Assembly (NCBI RefSeq): GCF_900119165.1
Contig: NZ_FPJG01000006.1
Coordinates: 6,634,001 to 6,698,000 of the forward strand
DNA: 64,000 nucleotides
Direction of reading: 5' to 3'
DNA from: Amycolatopsis australiensis
GTDB taxonomy: Bacteria; Actinomycetota; Actinomycetes; Mycobacteriales; Pseudonocardiaceae
Part shown: piece by piece, positions 17,151-25,858 of the stretch
How positions within the stretch are numbered: the first letter of the stretch is position 1
Layout of the letters: each line of letters opens with the position of its first letter
Made by a program: the position numbers and the translations under genes
Notes under the pieces: generated by a model
Seen by the model: only the letters and a program-made list of their open reading frames with translations
The model's database searches: none
What the model was told of the DNA's origin: nothing

Positions 17151-17533
17151 TTCAGTCGCTTGCCAGTCTGAGCATCCCGCCCCGCCAGCACGACCTCCTC
17201 GCCGACATCCTGCTGGACGCCGTCCTCGACGAAAGCGACGGCGAAATCGCGCGCAACGCGGCACTGCGCGCCGCCCGCCGCCACGGCGAGACGCTGGGCG
17301 CGACGGAACGCGACCAGCTCCGTCCCGGGCGCCTCGGCACCGAGCGGGCACTCACCCTCACTTCGGCCATCGTCGAACGCCACGGTTTCGAACCCGACCG
17401 GGAAACCCCGACCTGCCTGCGGCTGCGCAACTGCCCATTCCACCCGCTCGCAATGAACAGACCCGGCGCCGGGGACGTGCCGTTCCCGCGGAGCGTGGCC
17501 AGCCACCGGCTTCACGTTTATCCGCCTGGGTAG
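17147..17533 (+). CDS. truncated regulator-like protein (C-terminal domain only)
   Basis: A 128-residue ORF starting at a GTG that overlaps the monooxygenase stop. The segment LGTERALTLTSAIVERHGFEPDRE, followed by LRLRNCPFHPLA, resembles the C-terminal effector part of ArsR-like winged-helix regulators. The N-terminal DNA-binding domain is absent, and the end after LAMN diverges from the usual 'VCGMN' finish. It may be a decayed regulator or a diverged accessory protein. Sequence in two pieces is quoted for brevity. Confidence 0.5.
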   Translation: MIQSLASLSIPPRQHDLLADILLDAVLDESDGEIARNAALRAARRHGETLGATERDQLRPGRLGTERALTLTSAIVERHGFEPDRETPTCLRLRNCPFHPLAMNRPGAGDVPFPRSVASHRLHVYPPG

Positions 17534-17568
17534 CACCTCAGCGAGTGTGTGAACTGAGCGGGAATCGG

Positions 17569-17748
17569 ATGCAGCGGATGAGTGTCGTCGAGAACCCGGC
17601 GAGCCGGCACAGCGACCACGCCACGCTCGGCGACAGTGACTACGTCACCGCGCTCGCCGAACTGCACCAACGAGTGCTGCAGCTGCAAAGCGACATCGAC
17701 GACCATCTGCAGCGACTCCACTCCCCGCCTCACCCAGCGGCATCCTGA
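17569..17748 (+). CDS. small hypothetical protein
   Basis: A 59-residue ORF preceded by GAGCGGGAA. It ends in an amphipathic helix (YVTALAELHQRVLQLQSDID) that could form a coiled coil. No family was recognised, and it may not be expressed. Confidence 0.3.
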   Translation: MQRMSVVENPASRHSDHATLGDSDYVTALAELHQRVLQLQSDIDDHLQRLHSPPHPAAS

Positions 17749-17977
17749 GAACGTGGTTGCCACGTCCCGCCGCTCGAACACGGCGAGTGGTACCCGCGTC
17801 GCTAAGACTTCCGCGGCTCGACTGGTGGGCTCCGGTTCGCCGCCGTGGGTCCGCAAACCCAACTGCTCAGGGCGGCCGACATGACGGCAATTCGTGACCG
17901 TGCCCACTTACGTTTGTGCGTGGGCAATATGGGTACTGCTTCCCGGGCAGGTGTTCACCTCGCAGGAGGTGTGTCCG

Positions 17978-18454
17978 GTGCCCGAAACTGACGAGCCGCC
18001 GTCGCTCGGCCGCTGGGTGTTGCCTTTGCACGGTACGTCCCCGTCCGCGCTGCAGCCCGTGCGTGAATGGGTTCGGCGGCACCTGTCCGATGTGGGCGAG
18101 GCGCATCTGCAGGACGCGCTGACGGTGGTCACCGAGCTGGTCACCAACGCCTATGAGCACGGCGGCGGGCCCAGCCGCCTGGAGCTGCGCCGGAATACTG
18201 ACCCGTGTTTGATCTCCATCGAAGTCACCGATGCAACCGAGGCTCAGCCGGTCGCGGGCCGGTCGAGCTTGCCTGGTCCCCGCGGTCGCGGGTTGCAGCT
18301 GGTCAACTTGCTGAGCACCGGATGGGGTGTGCGCTACGACCGCGGGCGTCCTGTCAAGACCGTCTGGGCGCAGGTACCCTGCGAAGGCTCGGACCGCATA
18401 CCCTGCCCCGCTCCAGACGCGCAGTCCCTCCCGGCTCAGCCCTGTCCCGTATAG
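17978..18454 (+). CDS. HATPase anti-sigma factor-like protein
   Basis: A 158-residue HATPase_c protein. GGAGG at 17965-17969 sets the GTG start at 17978. The N-box reads VTELVTNAYEHGGGP, and the G2 region PRGRGLQLVNLLSTGWG is followed by KTVWAQV, as in RsbW/SpoIIAB-like regulators of actinomycetes. It stands alone without an adjacent STAS gene. It would bind a sigma factor or STAS partner encoded elsewhere. Confidence 0.82.
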   Translation: MPETDEPPSLGRWVLPLHGTSPSALQPVREWVRRHLSDVGEAHLQDALTVVTELVTNAYEHGGGPSRLELRRNTDPCLISIEVTDATEAQPVAGRSSLPGPRGRGLQLVNLLSTGWGVRYDRGRPVKTVWAQVPCEGSDRIPCPAPDAQSLPAQPCPV

Positions 18455-18694
18455 CGCCGGTCAATGTATTTCCCCGGCTGTGACCACGGCGTTCCTCCTC
18501 CCAGGGGCGTCGACTGGCGGTGAACTTAGCTTCATCACTGACTCCGTGACCCTCCACCCGGATACCGTCGTTTCGACGGCCTGGCGCGCGCGCTGCAGGA
18601 ACTAACTGGTCAAGGTCGTGCTCGCCGTGGATTCTGACCAGCCATGCGTGGGTGACGAGGAGCAGCTCACGGCGTCGCCAGCCGAAGCAAGCCG

Positions 18695-19230
18695 ATGAGT
18701 GAGGGCACCGGCCGCCGCGACTTGCCGATTGCAGCCATCGAGGTGAACGGTTGCTCGGACGAGAGCTGTACACCGGTCACGTCGTCACCCGGCGTTGAAC
18801 CGACGCCGGGCGATGTTGTAGCGGCGGGTGCGACTGTGGTCACCGCCACGATCACCTACAACGCCAACGAGGCGATCGTCGCGATCCCAGCCGGTACCAT
18901 CGCCGATTCAACCGCCTTGATCGGGTTCGGCCTGGACTCGGTCATCACGGTCGCGTCTGTGGCGGCAGTGGCCTGACAGTACTCCGGTGCCTCCGCAGAG
19001 CACTCGACCGTGGGCATCGTGCTGGCCGCGGTGCCGCTGCTGATCATGCCGTACCTGTCCTACGTCCAGCGTCGCGCCGGGCGGGAACTCGGCTCGGCCA
19101 GCGCGGTAGCGGACTTCAAGCAAACCTTGTTGTACTCCTGCCTCTCGGGCATGCTGCTGTCGGGCTCCAACTCAACGCATAGTTCGGCTGATCCTGGGGC
19201 GACCAGATCCTCGCGCCGACGATCGCTTCT
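18695..19230 (+). pseudogene. remnant of a cation-efflux (CDF-type) transporter
   Basis: The frame from 18695 ends in NANEAIVAIPAGTIADSTAL and IGFGLDSVITVASV, matching the first membrane helices of cation transporters (there 'EA-VAL-AG--AGS-AL-GFGLDS'). It stops at 18976. A second frame from 19010 gives LLIMPYLSYVQRRAGRELGS, ASAVADFKQTLLYSCLS and a SADP fragment, matching the later helices. The middle helices are missing. The gene is clearly dead. It sits just upstream of a thioredoxin-like metal-associated protein. Confidence 0.65.
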
Positions 19231-19264
19231 GAATACCACCGGCGCGACCGGAAGGACTGCCGTG

Positions 19265-19579
19265 ATGGAGATCGAACTGCTGATCGTGCCGGACTGTCCG
19301 AATGAAGCACCGGCGGCGCGACTGCTCAGGCAGGCATTGGACGATGTCGGCCTCCGGACCATGCGGTTCACCACGGTCGTCGTGACGAGCCCCGAAGACG
19401 CCGAGAAACAGCAATTCACCGGTTCGCCGACAATCAGGGTCGACGGCACGGACCCCTTCGCCGAACCAGGACAGCCGCCGGGGATGGCATGCCGGATCTA
19501 CCACACCGCGATGGGGCCGGCCGGTGTGCCAGACCTCGCTACCTTGCGCCAAGCCCTGAAACAAGCGGCTGATCACTGA
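19265..19579 (+). CDS. thioredoxin-like small protein (organomercurial-lyase-associated type)
   Basis: A 104-residue protein beginning MEIELLIVPDCPNEAPAARL and containing QFTGSPTIRVDGTDPF and MACRIYHT. This fits small thioredoxin-fold proteins often placed with mercury or heavy-metal genes in actinomycetes; only one Cys stands in the first motif (VPDCPN) and a second in the ACRIY segment. The frame is open upstream into the transporter remnant, so ATG 19265 (or GTG 19262) is the sensible start. The activity is not established. Confidence 0.65.
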   Translation: MEIELLIVPDCPNEAPAARLLRQALDDVGLRTMRFTTVVVTSPEDAEKQQFTGSPTIRVDGTDPFAEPGQPPGMACRIYHTAMGPAGVPDLATLRQALKQAADH

Positions 19580-20075
19580 ACCGGCAAGCGGCGCCGGCAA
19601 CGCCGACGCCGAGAACCCTGCTAATCCTGCCCCCGAGACGGCCGAGGGGTCGCCTGGACACGGCCCGCATCCCCAAAGGCAAAGACCGTCAGCGCGGCGT
19701 TACAGGTCACTCCGCGACCTCGCATTCTACCGCCGACAAGCCAGAGCGAGGGCCACAATAGAACAAGGGAACGCAGCTGCCTTTTCGCGTGGCCCACGCC
19801 TCTGCTGCGGCGGCACCGTCTACCGAGGGCGACACCGGAAGGAAGGTCGCCCTGGAACTGTTTCACAGCAAGGAAAGCAGGCAAGCTGCTAACCCAAATC
19901 GTCAACCGCGTCGGATCCTCCCCCAAGAACTGGCACGCCGGGCGGACGCAGGATCTCACCGATCCGCGTCCGTCCACTCGCGCACAATCGACTCCGTCGA
20001 CGAAGTTGAGTCGGTCCTGCTCCACTTCGTCAGCACGGTCACGGAGAAGGAGTCGGACGTCCTGCGCAGGAAGCG
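19580..20075. other. intergenic stretch, no recognised gene
   Basis: About 500 bp. An ORF at 19789-20079 has low similarity to anything known to me; its last 30 residues are helix-like. The sequence is less GC-rich around 19740-19990. AGGAAG near 20068 serves the next ORF. Confidence 0.35.
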
Positions 20076-20419
20076 ATGATCCTCGCGGCAGCTCTGCTGC
20101 TCGGCAGCGTCGCGGGCGGCTGGTGGTCGCCACGGCTGCTCTGGCGGTGCAGGCTCCCTTACTGCTGCGCCGAGCTGGGGTGCGGCGGCCCAAGCGAATC
20201 CGGCAGGCCCACCTGGACCTGGTCATGATGGGCACGATCCAGGTCGCTGTCGGTGCCGCGGTCCCCGCGCTGCCACTCTGGATCGCCGCGCTGATCATGC
20301 TTTGCGCCGTTGTCCAGCCGCTGCTGTTCCTGCCGCTGGCGGCGCGTCCCGGGCTGAGCCGGGCACGCGGTTTTCGGGCGCTCGTCGCGGCGGTGTTCGC
20401 CGCGACAAGCGTGGGGTGA
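20076..20419 (+). pseudogene. small membrane protein, probably frameshifted
   Basis: ATG 20076 after AGGAAG gives a good membrane start (MILAAALLLGSVAGGWW), but that frame soon loses coding character. From about 20125 another frame carries three further hydrophobic segments, with RRPKRIRQAHLDLVMMGTIQ between them, up to a stop at 20419. The 'QAHLDLVMMGT' segment resembles small integral membrane proteins of the hydroxylaminobenzene-mutase-like type. One base change between 20120 and 20145 would join the two parts. Confidence 0.5.
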
Positions 20420-20432
20420 GTTTCCTTGGCGG

Positions 20433-21218
20433 TCACCGTGTTGGGCTGACACCTGCGGCAATGAACAGCGGCACAGCCAGGAACATCCGGTCCGAGTCCG
20501 CTCGCCGGGTCTGCTCGGCCACCCAGACCTCCGCCCGGTCGCGGTCAACGGCCCCCTCAGCCGACGCGGCAGCGGCCAATCCGGTCAACATCGGCAGCAT
20601 GCGCCGATCGGTGAAGACCGCGGTCCGCACCTCGACGGTGACGTCGTCGAATCCTGCGTCGAGCAGCAAAGACCGATATGCCCGGGCGGCGTGCGGGCTG
20701 GGCAAGGTGTCGGCTCGAGCGTGCACGATGGTGCGGGTCAGCTCCGGATCGTCGGAGTCGATGACGAAGGTATCCCAGTCCTGCCCGATCAGGACGATCC
20801 GCCCGCCCGGCGCCAGCACCCGCCGCGCTTCGGCCAGCGCGGCGGCGGGATCGGCGAGTTCGTGGAACACCTTGTCGACGCGGTATCCGGCCACGCTGCC
20901 GTCATCGAGAGGCAGCTCGTCGGCGAAACCTTCGCGGAAGTCCCAATCCTGCCACCGTCGCCGCGCTGCGGCGAGCATCCGCGCATCCGGTTCGACGCCG
21001 ATCGGCCGCGCCCCGCGATCGGCGAGTTCGGCGACCGCGCGTCCGGACCCACAACCGACGTCCACGACCGGCTGGCCATCGCCGAGCCGCAGGAGGTCGT
21101 ATGTGTGGGCGCGCAGCTCGGCCGCGCCAGGCAGCACGTCCGCGGCGTCGAGCAACCGGATCAAGGACTCGGTGACGTCGTCGGACGGAGAAGTCGTAGT
21201 GCTGGACATGTCCGCCAT
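20433..21218 (-). CDS. SAM-dependent class I methyltransferase
   Basis: About 261 residues. The SAM-binding motif VVDVGCGSGRAVAEL lies near residue 50, followed by GVEPDARML and the post-motif region LAPGGRIVLIGQDWD. No CXC or arsenite-type cysteine set is present, so this is not a typical ArsM. Start ATG 21218 (or 21209) lies only 20 bp from the divergent MerR start at 21238, so both promoters must overlap and MerR may control both. The substrate is unknown. Confidence 0.8.
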   Translation of the reverse strand: MADMSSTTTSPSDDVTESLIRLLDAADVLPGAAELRAHTYDLLRLGDGQPVVDVGCGSGRAVAELADRGARPIGVEPDARMLAAARRRWQDWDFREGFADELPLDDGSVAGYRVDKVFHELADPAAALAEARRVLAPGGRIVLIGQDWDTFVIDSDDPELTRTIVHARADTLPSPHAARAYRSLLLDAGFDDVTVEVRTAVFTDRRMLPMLTGLAAAASAEGAVDRDRAEVWVAEQTRRADSDRMFLAVPLFIAAGVSPTR

Positions 21219-21237
21219 GCTGCGACTTAAAGTCAAC

Positions 21238-21663
21238 ATGAAGTCAAGCGACGCGGAGATGAGCATCGGCGAGATCGCGCAGCGCTCCGGCCTGGCCACG
21301 CACGTGCTGCGGCACTGGGAATCGATGGGACTGCTGGCTCCGTCCCGGGGTCACCGCGTCGCGCCGCCGCTACGGCGCGGGCGACCTGTATCGGGTCGCA
21401 GTGATCCTGCGCGCGAAGGAGGCCGGGTTCGGCTTGGACGACATCCGGGAGATGTTCGCCGCCCAGGACCCGCCCGGACGGAGGGCCATCCTGCGCCGCC
21501 ACCGGGCCGAGCTCGCCGCCCGAATCGCCGCCGCGCAGGCATCGCTGGAGCTGATCGACTCCGCGTTGGACTGCGACCACGAGGACATCGCCGAGTGCCC
21601 GCATTTCCAGGCCATGGTGACCGCCCGGATCAGCCCGGGCAGGTGCCGCACGTGCACACTTGA
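21238..21663 (+). pseudogene. MerR-family regulator with frameshift
   Basis: The first frame encodes the MerR helix-turn-helix (MSIGEIAQRSGLATHVLRHW, then ESMGLLAPSR). The homology then continues one frame over (VTASRRRYGAGDLYRVAVI, RAKEAGFGLDDIREMF, and a C-terminal CDHEDIAECPHF). Removing one G from the GGGG run near 21345 restores one chain of about 130 residues. No stop closes the second frame near the expected end, so the 3' end is also uncertain. It lies divergent to the methyltransferase. It is either a real pseudogene or a homopolymer error. Confidence 0.7.
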
Positions 21664-21742
21664 CTTTCGCACGCAACCGGGGCGGCAGCGCGAGTTCGCA
21701 CTGCCGCCCCGAACCATGTCGCTGCCGACCCGCACGAGGTCG

Positions 21743-23179
21743 TCACCGCGCGACGGCGTCCTTGTCACCCACCGGCACCGAGGGTTCGGCCGCACTCCGG
21801 TCGGTCCTCAGCGTGGCCATGGCCAGGAAGCCGCCGACCATAGCGATGCCCGCCGCGCCGAGGAACGCCGCCGAGAAGCCGCCGGTCATGACGACCGGAT
21901 CGTCGTGCCGGTCGGCGCCAAACGACAGCCCGACCGCCGTCATCGCGGCCAGCCCCAGGGCCGACCCGACCTGGTAAGCCGTGTTCACGATCCCGGCCGC
22001 GAGACCGCCTTCCTCAGGCTTGGCGCTAGAGATCGCCCTTCCGAGCGACGGAATGAAGGCCAGGGCCTGACCGAGCGCCGCGACCAACGACGCCGGCAGG
22101 ACGTCGACGACGAAGTTCCCGGTCGGACGCGCGAACGACAACCACAGCAGACCCGCCGCCAGCGCCCCCAACCCGCCGACGATCATCGGCTTCGCCCCCA
22201 GTTTCGCGATCAGCTTCGGAGCCACCGCGACCATGAGCACGACGATCAGCACGGTCATCGGCAGCAAGGCCGCGCCACTGGCGAAGGCTCCATAGCCCAG
22301 GACCTGCTGCAGGTACAGGTTGAGGAAGTACCACATCGGGATCCACGCGGCCCCGAGCAGGAACTGCGCGAGGTTGGCCCCGCCCAGGTTCGGTGTGCGG
22401 AAAATCCCCAGCCGCACCAGCGGCACCCGCCGGACGCGCTGGACCGCCACAAACAGCACCAGCAGGAGCAGACCACCGGTCAGCGGCCCCAGCGTCTCGA
22501 ACACACCCCAGCCCACCTGCGGCGCACGGACGACGGCGAAGACCGTCAGCGCCAGCCCGGCGGTCACGGTCGCAGCCCCGAGAACGTCGACCGACCCGCG
22601 CTTGGCCGGCACCTCGGGCATGAGGCGCGCGGTCGCGATGATCGCGACCAGCGAGATCGGCACGTACAGCCAGAAGATCCACGGCCACGACAACCATTCA
22701 GTGATCACGCCGCCGAGGAAGACGCCAGCCGTGCCGCCGGCGGGCGCGGCGGCACCGTAGAGCGCGAGCGCCTTCGGCAGTTCCTGCGGACGCGACCCGA
22801 AGATCATCATCAGCAACGTCAGCGCCGACGGCGCGATCAGCGCCGCACCCCCACCCTGCAACACCCGGCCCAACAGTTCCACCCAAGCCGTCCCGGCCAG
22901 CGCCGCGACCACCGAGCCGGCGAGCGTGACCACCCACCCCGTGGTGAACAGCCGCCGCGCGCCGAACAGGTCGGACAACCGGCCACCGAGCAGCAGAAGC
23001 CCGCCGAGCGCGATGACGTAGGCGTTGAACACCCACGACAAGCCGCCGGAGGAGAACCCGAGGTCCTTCTGCATCTCGGGGAGCGCGACCCCGATGATCG
23101 ACGTGTCCATGATGACCATGAACTGCGCCAGGGCGATGAGGCCCAGCGCCCACCATCGCCTTGAACCGGTGTCAGCCAT
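21743..23179 (-). CDS. DHA2-type MFS drug/toxicant efflux transporter
   Basis: A 478-residue membrane protein with about 14 hydrophobic helices. Helix 1 carries ALAQFMVIMDTSIIGVALP, the DHA2 signature, and GGRLSDLFGARR is the MFS loop 2-3 motif. It would export a drug-like compound using the proton gradient. ATG 23179 is chosen because GAAGGG lies about 12 nt upstream; an upstream ATG at 23188 is possible. The promoter has two CsoR-type palindromes (separate entries). Confidence 0.9.
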   Translation of the reverse strand: MADTGSRRWWALGLIALAQFMVIMDTSIIGVALPEMQKDLGFSSGGLSWVFNAYVIALGGLLLLGGRLSDLFGARRLFTTGWVVTLAGSVVAALAGTAWVELLGRVLQGGGAALIAPSALTLLMMIFGSRPQELPKALALYGAAAPAGGTAGVFLGGVITEWLSWPWIFWLYVPISLVAIIATARLMPEVPAKRGSVDVLGAATVTAGLALTVFAVVRAPQVGWGVFETLGPLTGGLLLLVLFVAVQRVRRVPLVRLGIFRTPNLGGANLAQFLLGAAWIPMWYFLNLYLQQVLGYGAFASGAALLPMTVLIVVLMVAVAPKLIAKLGAKPMIVGGLGALAAGLLWLSFARPTGNFVVDVLPASLVAALGQALAFIPSLGRAISSAKPEEGGLAAGIVNTAYQVGSALGLAAMTAVGLSFGADRHDDPVVMTGGFSAAFLGAAGIAMVGGFLAMATLRTDRSAAEPSVPVGDKDAVAR

Positions 23180-23200
23180 GACAACCATCCCTTCGCGTAG

Positions 23201-23217
23201 GTACCCCCGGGGGGTAT
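23201..23217. promoter_or_regulatory. CsoR/FrmR-type operator, proximal copy
   Basis: GTACCCCCGGGGGGTAT, a near-perfect palindrome of the TACCCC...GGGGTA class bound by CsoR/RcnR/FrmR-family repressors. It lies between the -10 and the MFS start, about 20 bp upstream of the ATG. A second copy lies 59 bp upstream. Confidence 0.65.
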
Positions 23218-23229
23218 CCAGTAGCCCTG

Positions 23230-23259
23230 AGAGTAGGACGGCGATGGACGCCTTGACAA
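23230..23259 (-). promoter_or_regulatory. sigma-70-type promoter for the MFS gene
   Basis: On the minus strand TTGTCA (23259-23254) and TACTCT (23235-23230) are separated by 18 bp, a reasonable -35/-10 pair aimed at the MFS gene. It is flanked on both sides by the CsoR-type palindromes. Prediction only. Confidence 0.5.
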
Positions 23260-23276
23260 GTACCCCCGAGGGGTAT
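23260..23276. promoter_or_regulatory. CsoR/FrmR-type operator, distal copy
   Basis: GTACCCCCGAGGGGTAT, immediately upstream of the -35 hexamer of the MFS promoter. It matches the proximal copy at all but two positions. Confidence 0.65.
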
Positions 23277-23742
23277 CTGCGTCTCATGCGTCACACATCA
23301 GCACCGCGACAGGCAGTGCCACGGCCACGTGGCGGCGGCGATAGGCATTACGCATAGGTACCGCTCGAGATGGCCGCCCGAGGTTCGTGACGCGGCCGGA
23401 CAGCGGGGCCAATTCCCGGCCGGCCGGTCGGGCTCCACGATCGACGGCGGGGTCGCCCGAGCCGGGCAAGCCGTGCTGGCTCAAGTAGAGCGAAACGAGC
23501 AACGGCCCTAGCGTGACGCGGTCACGCGCTATTCCCTGCTCAACAGCGTTTTACAGCCACCCAGCCAGAAAACTGGTCATCCAACACAACGCCACGGCAA
23601 CCAACTCAGATTCGTCGCCTCACCCGAGATTCGCCGCAAGTCGCCCGCTGCCGTGCTCGCGCCGGCCCCGCGTGGCGCTCACCCTGATCGCGGACATCAG
23701 TCTCGTCGTGCACCCGTGACCTCGGGACCCGGTGTCGGCGTT
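23277..23742. other. intergenic stretch, no recognised gene
   Basis: About 465 bp between the MFS promoter and the end of the P-type ATPase gene. No csoR-like gene or other domain was seen. Short frames on both strands are unremarkable. Confidence 0.4.
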
Positions 23743-25689
23743 TCAGCCGACGGCGCCTGAGCGTCCAGCGACTCGTCGCCATGCTGCCGAGCGCAGCAGC
23801 CGGAGGCCGTTGAGGCCGACGATGACGGTGGACCCCTCGTGCCCGGCCACACCGAGCGGCAGCGGCAGGGTTCCGAACAGATCCCACAGCACCAGCACGG
23901 CGATAAACGTCGCGGCGATCACGAGGTTCGCGATCACCACTCGGCGGGCCCGGCGCGCGAGGGCGATGAGCGCGGGGATGGTGCTCAGGTCGTCGCGGAC
24001 GACGACGGCGTCCGCGGTCTGCAGGGTGACGTCCGAACCGCCGCCGCCCATGGCGATCCCGGCCTGGGCCGCGGCCAAGGCGGGAGCGTCGTTGACGCCG
24101 TCGCCGACCACGGTCACCCGGGCGCCGGTGGCTTCCAGTTCGCGCACGGCGGTCACCTTGTCCTCGGGCAGGAGCCCGGCTCGGACGTCGCCGATGCCCA
24201 GCTCGCCGGCGAGTCGCGTCGCGGTGGCGTGGTTGTCGCCGGTGAGCAGCACCGGCGAGGTGCCGGTCAGCCGCGTGAGCGCGGTGACCGCGGCCGCGGC
24301 TTCGGGGCGGGTCTGGTCGGTGATGGCCAGCACGGCGACGACCCGCTGCTCCCTCAGCACCAGCACCGCGGTCTGCCCGCGCTGCTGGATCGCCTCGACG
24401 GCCGCCGCGGCACTCGCGTCGGCCTCATCGGGCATGAGCGCCGCGGGAGAGCCGATGCGCAGGAAGTGCCCGTCGACGAGCGCGGAGACGCCTCGGCCGG
24501 GTTGGGAGCTGAACTCCTCGGCCTCCGGCAGCTGCAGACCCCGGGCTCGCGCGGCGGCGAGCACAGCCCTGGCCAATGGGTGTTCGCTGGGCCGTTCGGC
24601 GGCCGCGGCTAGCCGCAGCACCTCGGTTTCGGTGAGACCGGCACCGGGCAGGACGCGGATGTCGGCGAGTTCCGGTGTACCGCGGGTGAGGGTGCCGGTC
24701 TTGTCGAACGCGACCCGGGTCGTGGCGGCGAGCTGTTCCAGCACGACGGCGGACTTCGCCAGCACACCGTGTCGGCCGGCGTTGGCGATCGCGGCCAGCA
24801 GCGGAGGCATGGTCGCCAGCACGACCGCGCACGGCGAGGCCACGATCATGAAGGTCATCGCCCGCAGCAGCGAGTCCCGCAGCGCCTCACCCCACAGCAG
24901 CGGCAGCACGAAGATCGCCACCGTGGCGGCGACCATCCCGATCGAGTACCGCTGTTCGACCTTCTCGATGAACAGCTGCGTACGCGCCTTCGTCTGTCCG
25001 GCCTGCTCGACCAGCGTCGCGATGCGCGCGACGACCGAGTCTTCGGCGCGGCGGGCCACCCGCACGTGCATCGAACCGGTGCCATTGAGCGTCCCGGCGA
25101 ACACCTCGTCTCCGACGACCTTGTCGACCGTCAGCGGCTCGCCGGTGATCGTGGCCTGGTCCACCTCGCTGCCGCCGGCGACCACGGTCCCGTCGGCGGG
25201 GATCCGCTCCCCCGGACGCACCAGCACCACGTCCCCGACCGCCAGCTCGACGACCGGGACAACCACCTCGTCATCTGCGGTGATCCGCGTGGCCGTCTCC
25301 GGTGCCAGGTCCAGTAACCCGCGTACGGAGTCCTCCGTCCGCGCGGTCGCGAGTGCCTCCAGCGCGCCGGAGGTGGCGAAGATGACGATCAGCAGCGCGC
25401 CGTCGAGCACCTGCCCGATCGCCGCCGCACCGATCGCCGCCGCGACCATCAGCAGGTCGACGTCCAGGGTCTTCTCTCGCAGCGCCTGCAGCCCGGCCCA
25501 GCCCGGCTCCCAACCGCCGGCCGCGTAGCAAGCCAGGTACAGCGCCCACCACGACCACCCGGGGCCGCCGGCAGCTGACCGTGGGGGTCGACGCGACCGG
25601 CCGCAACGGCGTCGGCATCGTCCGCACCGCCGTCGCCAGCCGACGCCGTCCGGATCGCCGAGACCCGTTTCCTCCTCTGGTCGCCCCAC
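23743..25689 (-). CDS. heavy-metal-translocating P1B-type ATPase
   Basis: A membrane ATPase pumping metal ions out of the cell. Visible landmarks are the actuator TGEP loop (ATITGEPLTVDK), the metal-binding ASPCAVV in the sixth helix (SPC type), the phosphorylated FDKTGTLTRG, the TGDN and VGDGVNDAPAL motifs, and a final GHEGSTVIVGLNGLRLL. SPC plus HEG(G/S)T is typical of the cobalt/other-metal CtpD-like group rather than Cu CPC pumps. The N-terminal 60 or so residues in this frame are Arg/Gly-rich and do not look native, and no N-terminal metal-binding domain is seen, so the 5' end is uncertain or damaged. Confidence 0.88.
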   Translation of the reverse strand: MGRPEEETGLGDPDGVGWRRRCGRCRRRCGRSRRPPRSAAGGPGWSWWALYLACYAAGGWEPGWAGLQALREKTLDVDLLMVAAAIGAAAIGQVLDGALLIVIFATSGALEALATARTEDSVRGLLDLAPETATRITADDEVVVPVVELAVGDVVLVRPGERIPADGTVVAGGSEVDQATITGEPLTVDKVVGDEVFAGTLNGTGSMHVRVARRAEDSVVARIATLVEQAGQTKARTQLFIEKVEQRYSIGMVAATVAIFVLPLLWGEALRDSLLRAMTFMIVASPCAVVLATMPPLLAAIANAGRHGVLAKSAVVLEQLAATTRVAFDKTGTLTRGTPELADIRVLPGAGLTETEVLRLAAAAERPSEHPLARAVLAAARARGLQLPEAEEFSSQPGRGVSALVDGHFLRIGSPAALMPDEADASAAAAVEAIQQRGQTAVLVLREQRVVAVLAITDQTRPEAAAAVTALTRLTGTSPVLLTGDNHATATRLAGELGIGDVRAGLLPEDKVTAVRELEATGARVTVVGDGVNDAPALAAAQAGIAMGGGGSDVTLQTADAVVVRDDLSTIPALIALARRARRVVIANLVIAATFIAVLVLWDLFGTLPLPLGVAGHEGSTVIVGLNGLRLLRSAAWRRVAGRSGAVG

Positions 25690-25858
25690 CCCCTGAGAGA
25701 CCGGGCCAGCCAGCGCCCGAACGCGCGCTCACGCCGCAGGCCGTCGACGGTGGGCCGCAGGACGCGCGCTCGTGCCGACGATCGGACATTGCAGCGGACG
25801 TTGCAGGACCCCGGCGAGGGGCCCGATGCCCGGTCCACCTCAGCCGGGCACGGGCGAT

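Noticed and set aside
21401..23164. 587-residue plus-strand ORF running from the MerR region across the MFS gene
   Set aside because: Only the first 85 or so residues are MerR; the rest is Arg/Gln-rich antisense to the MFS transporter.
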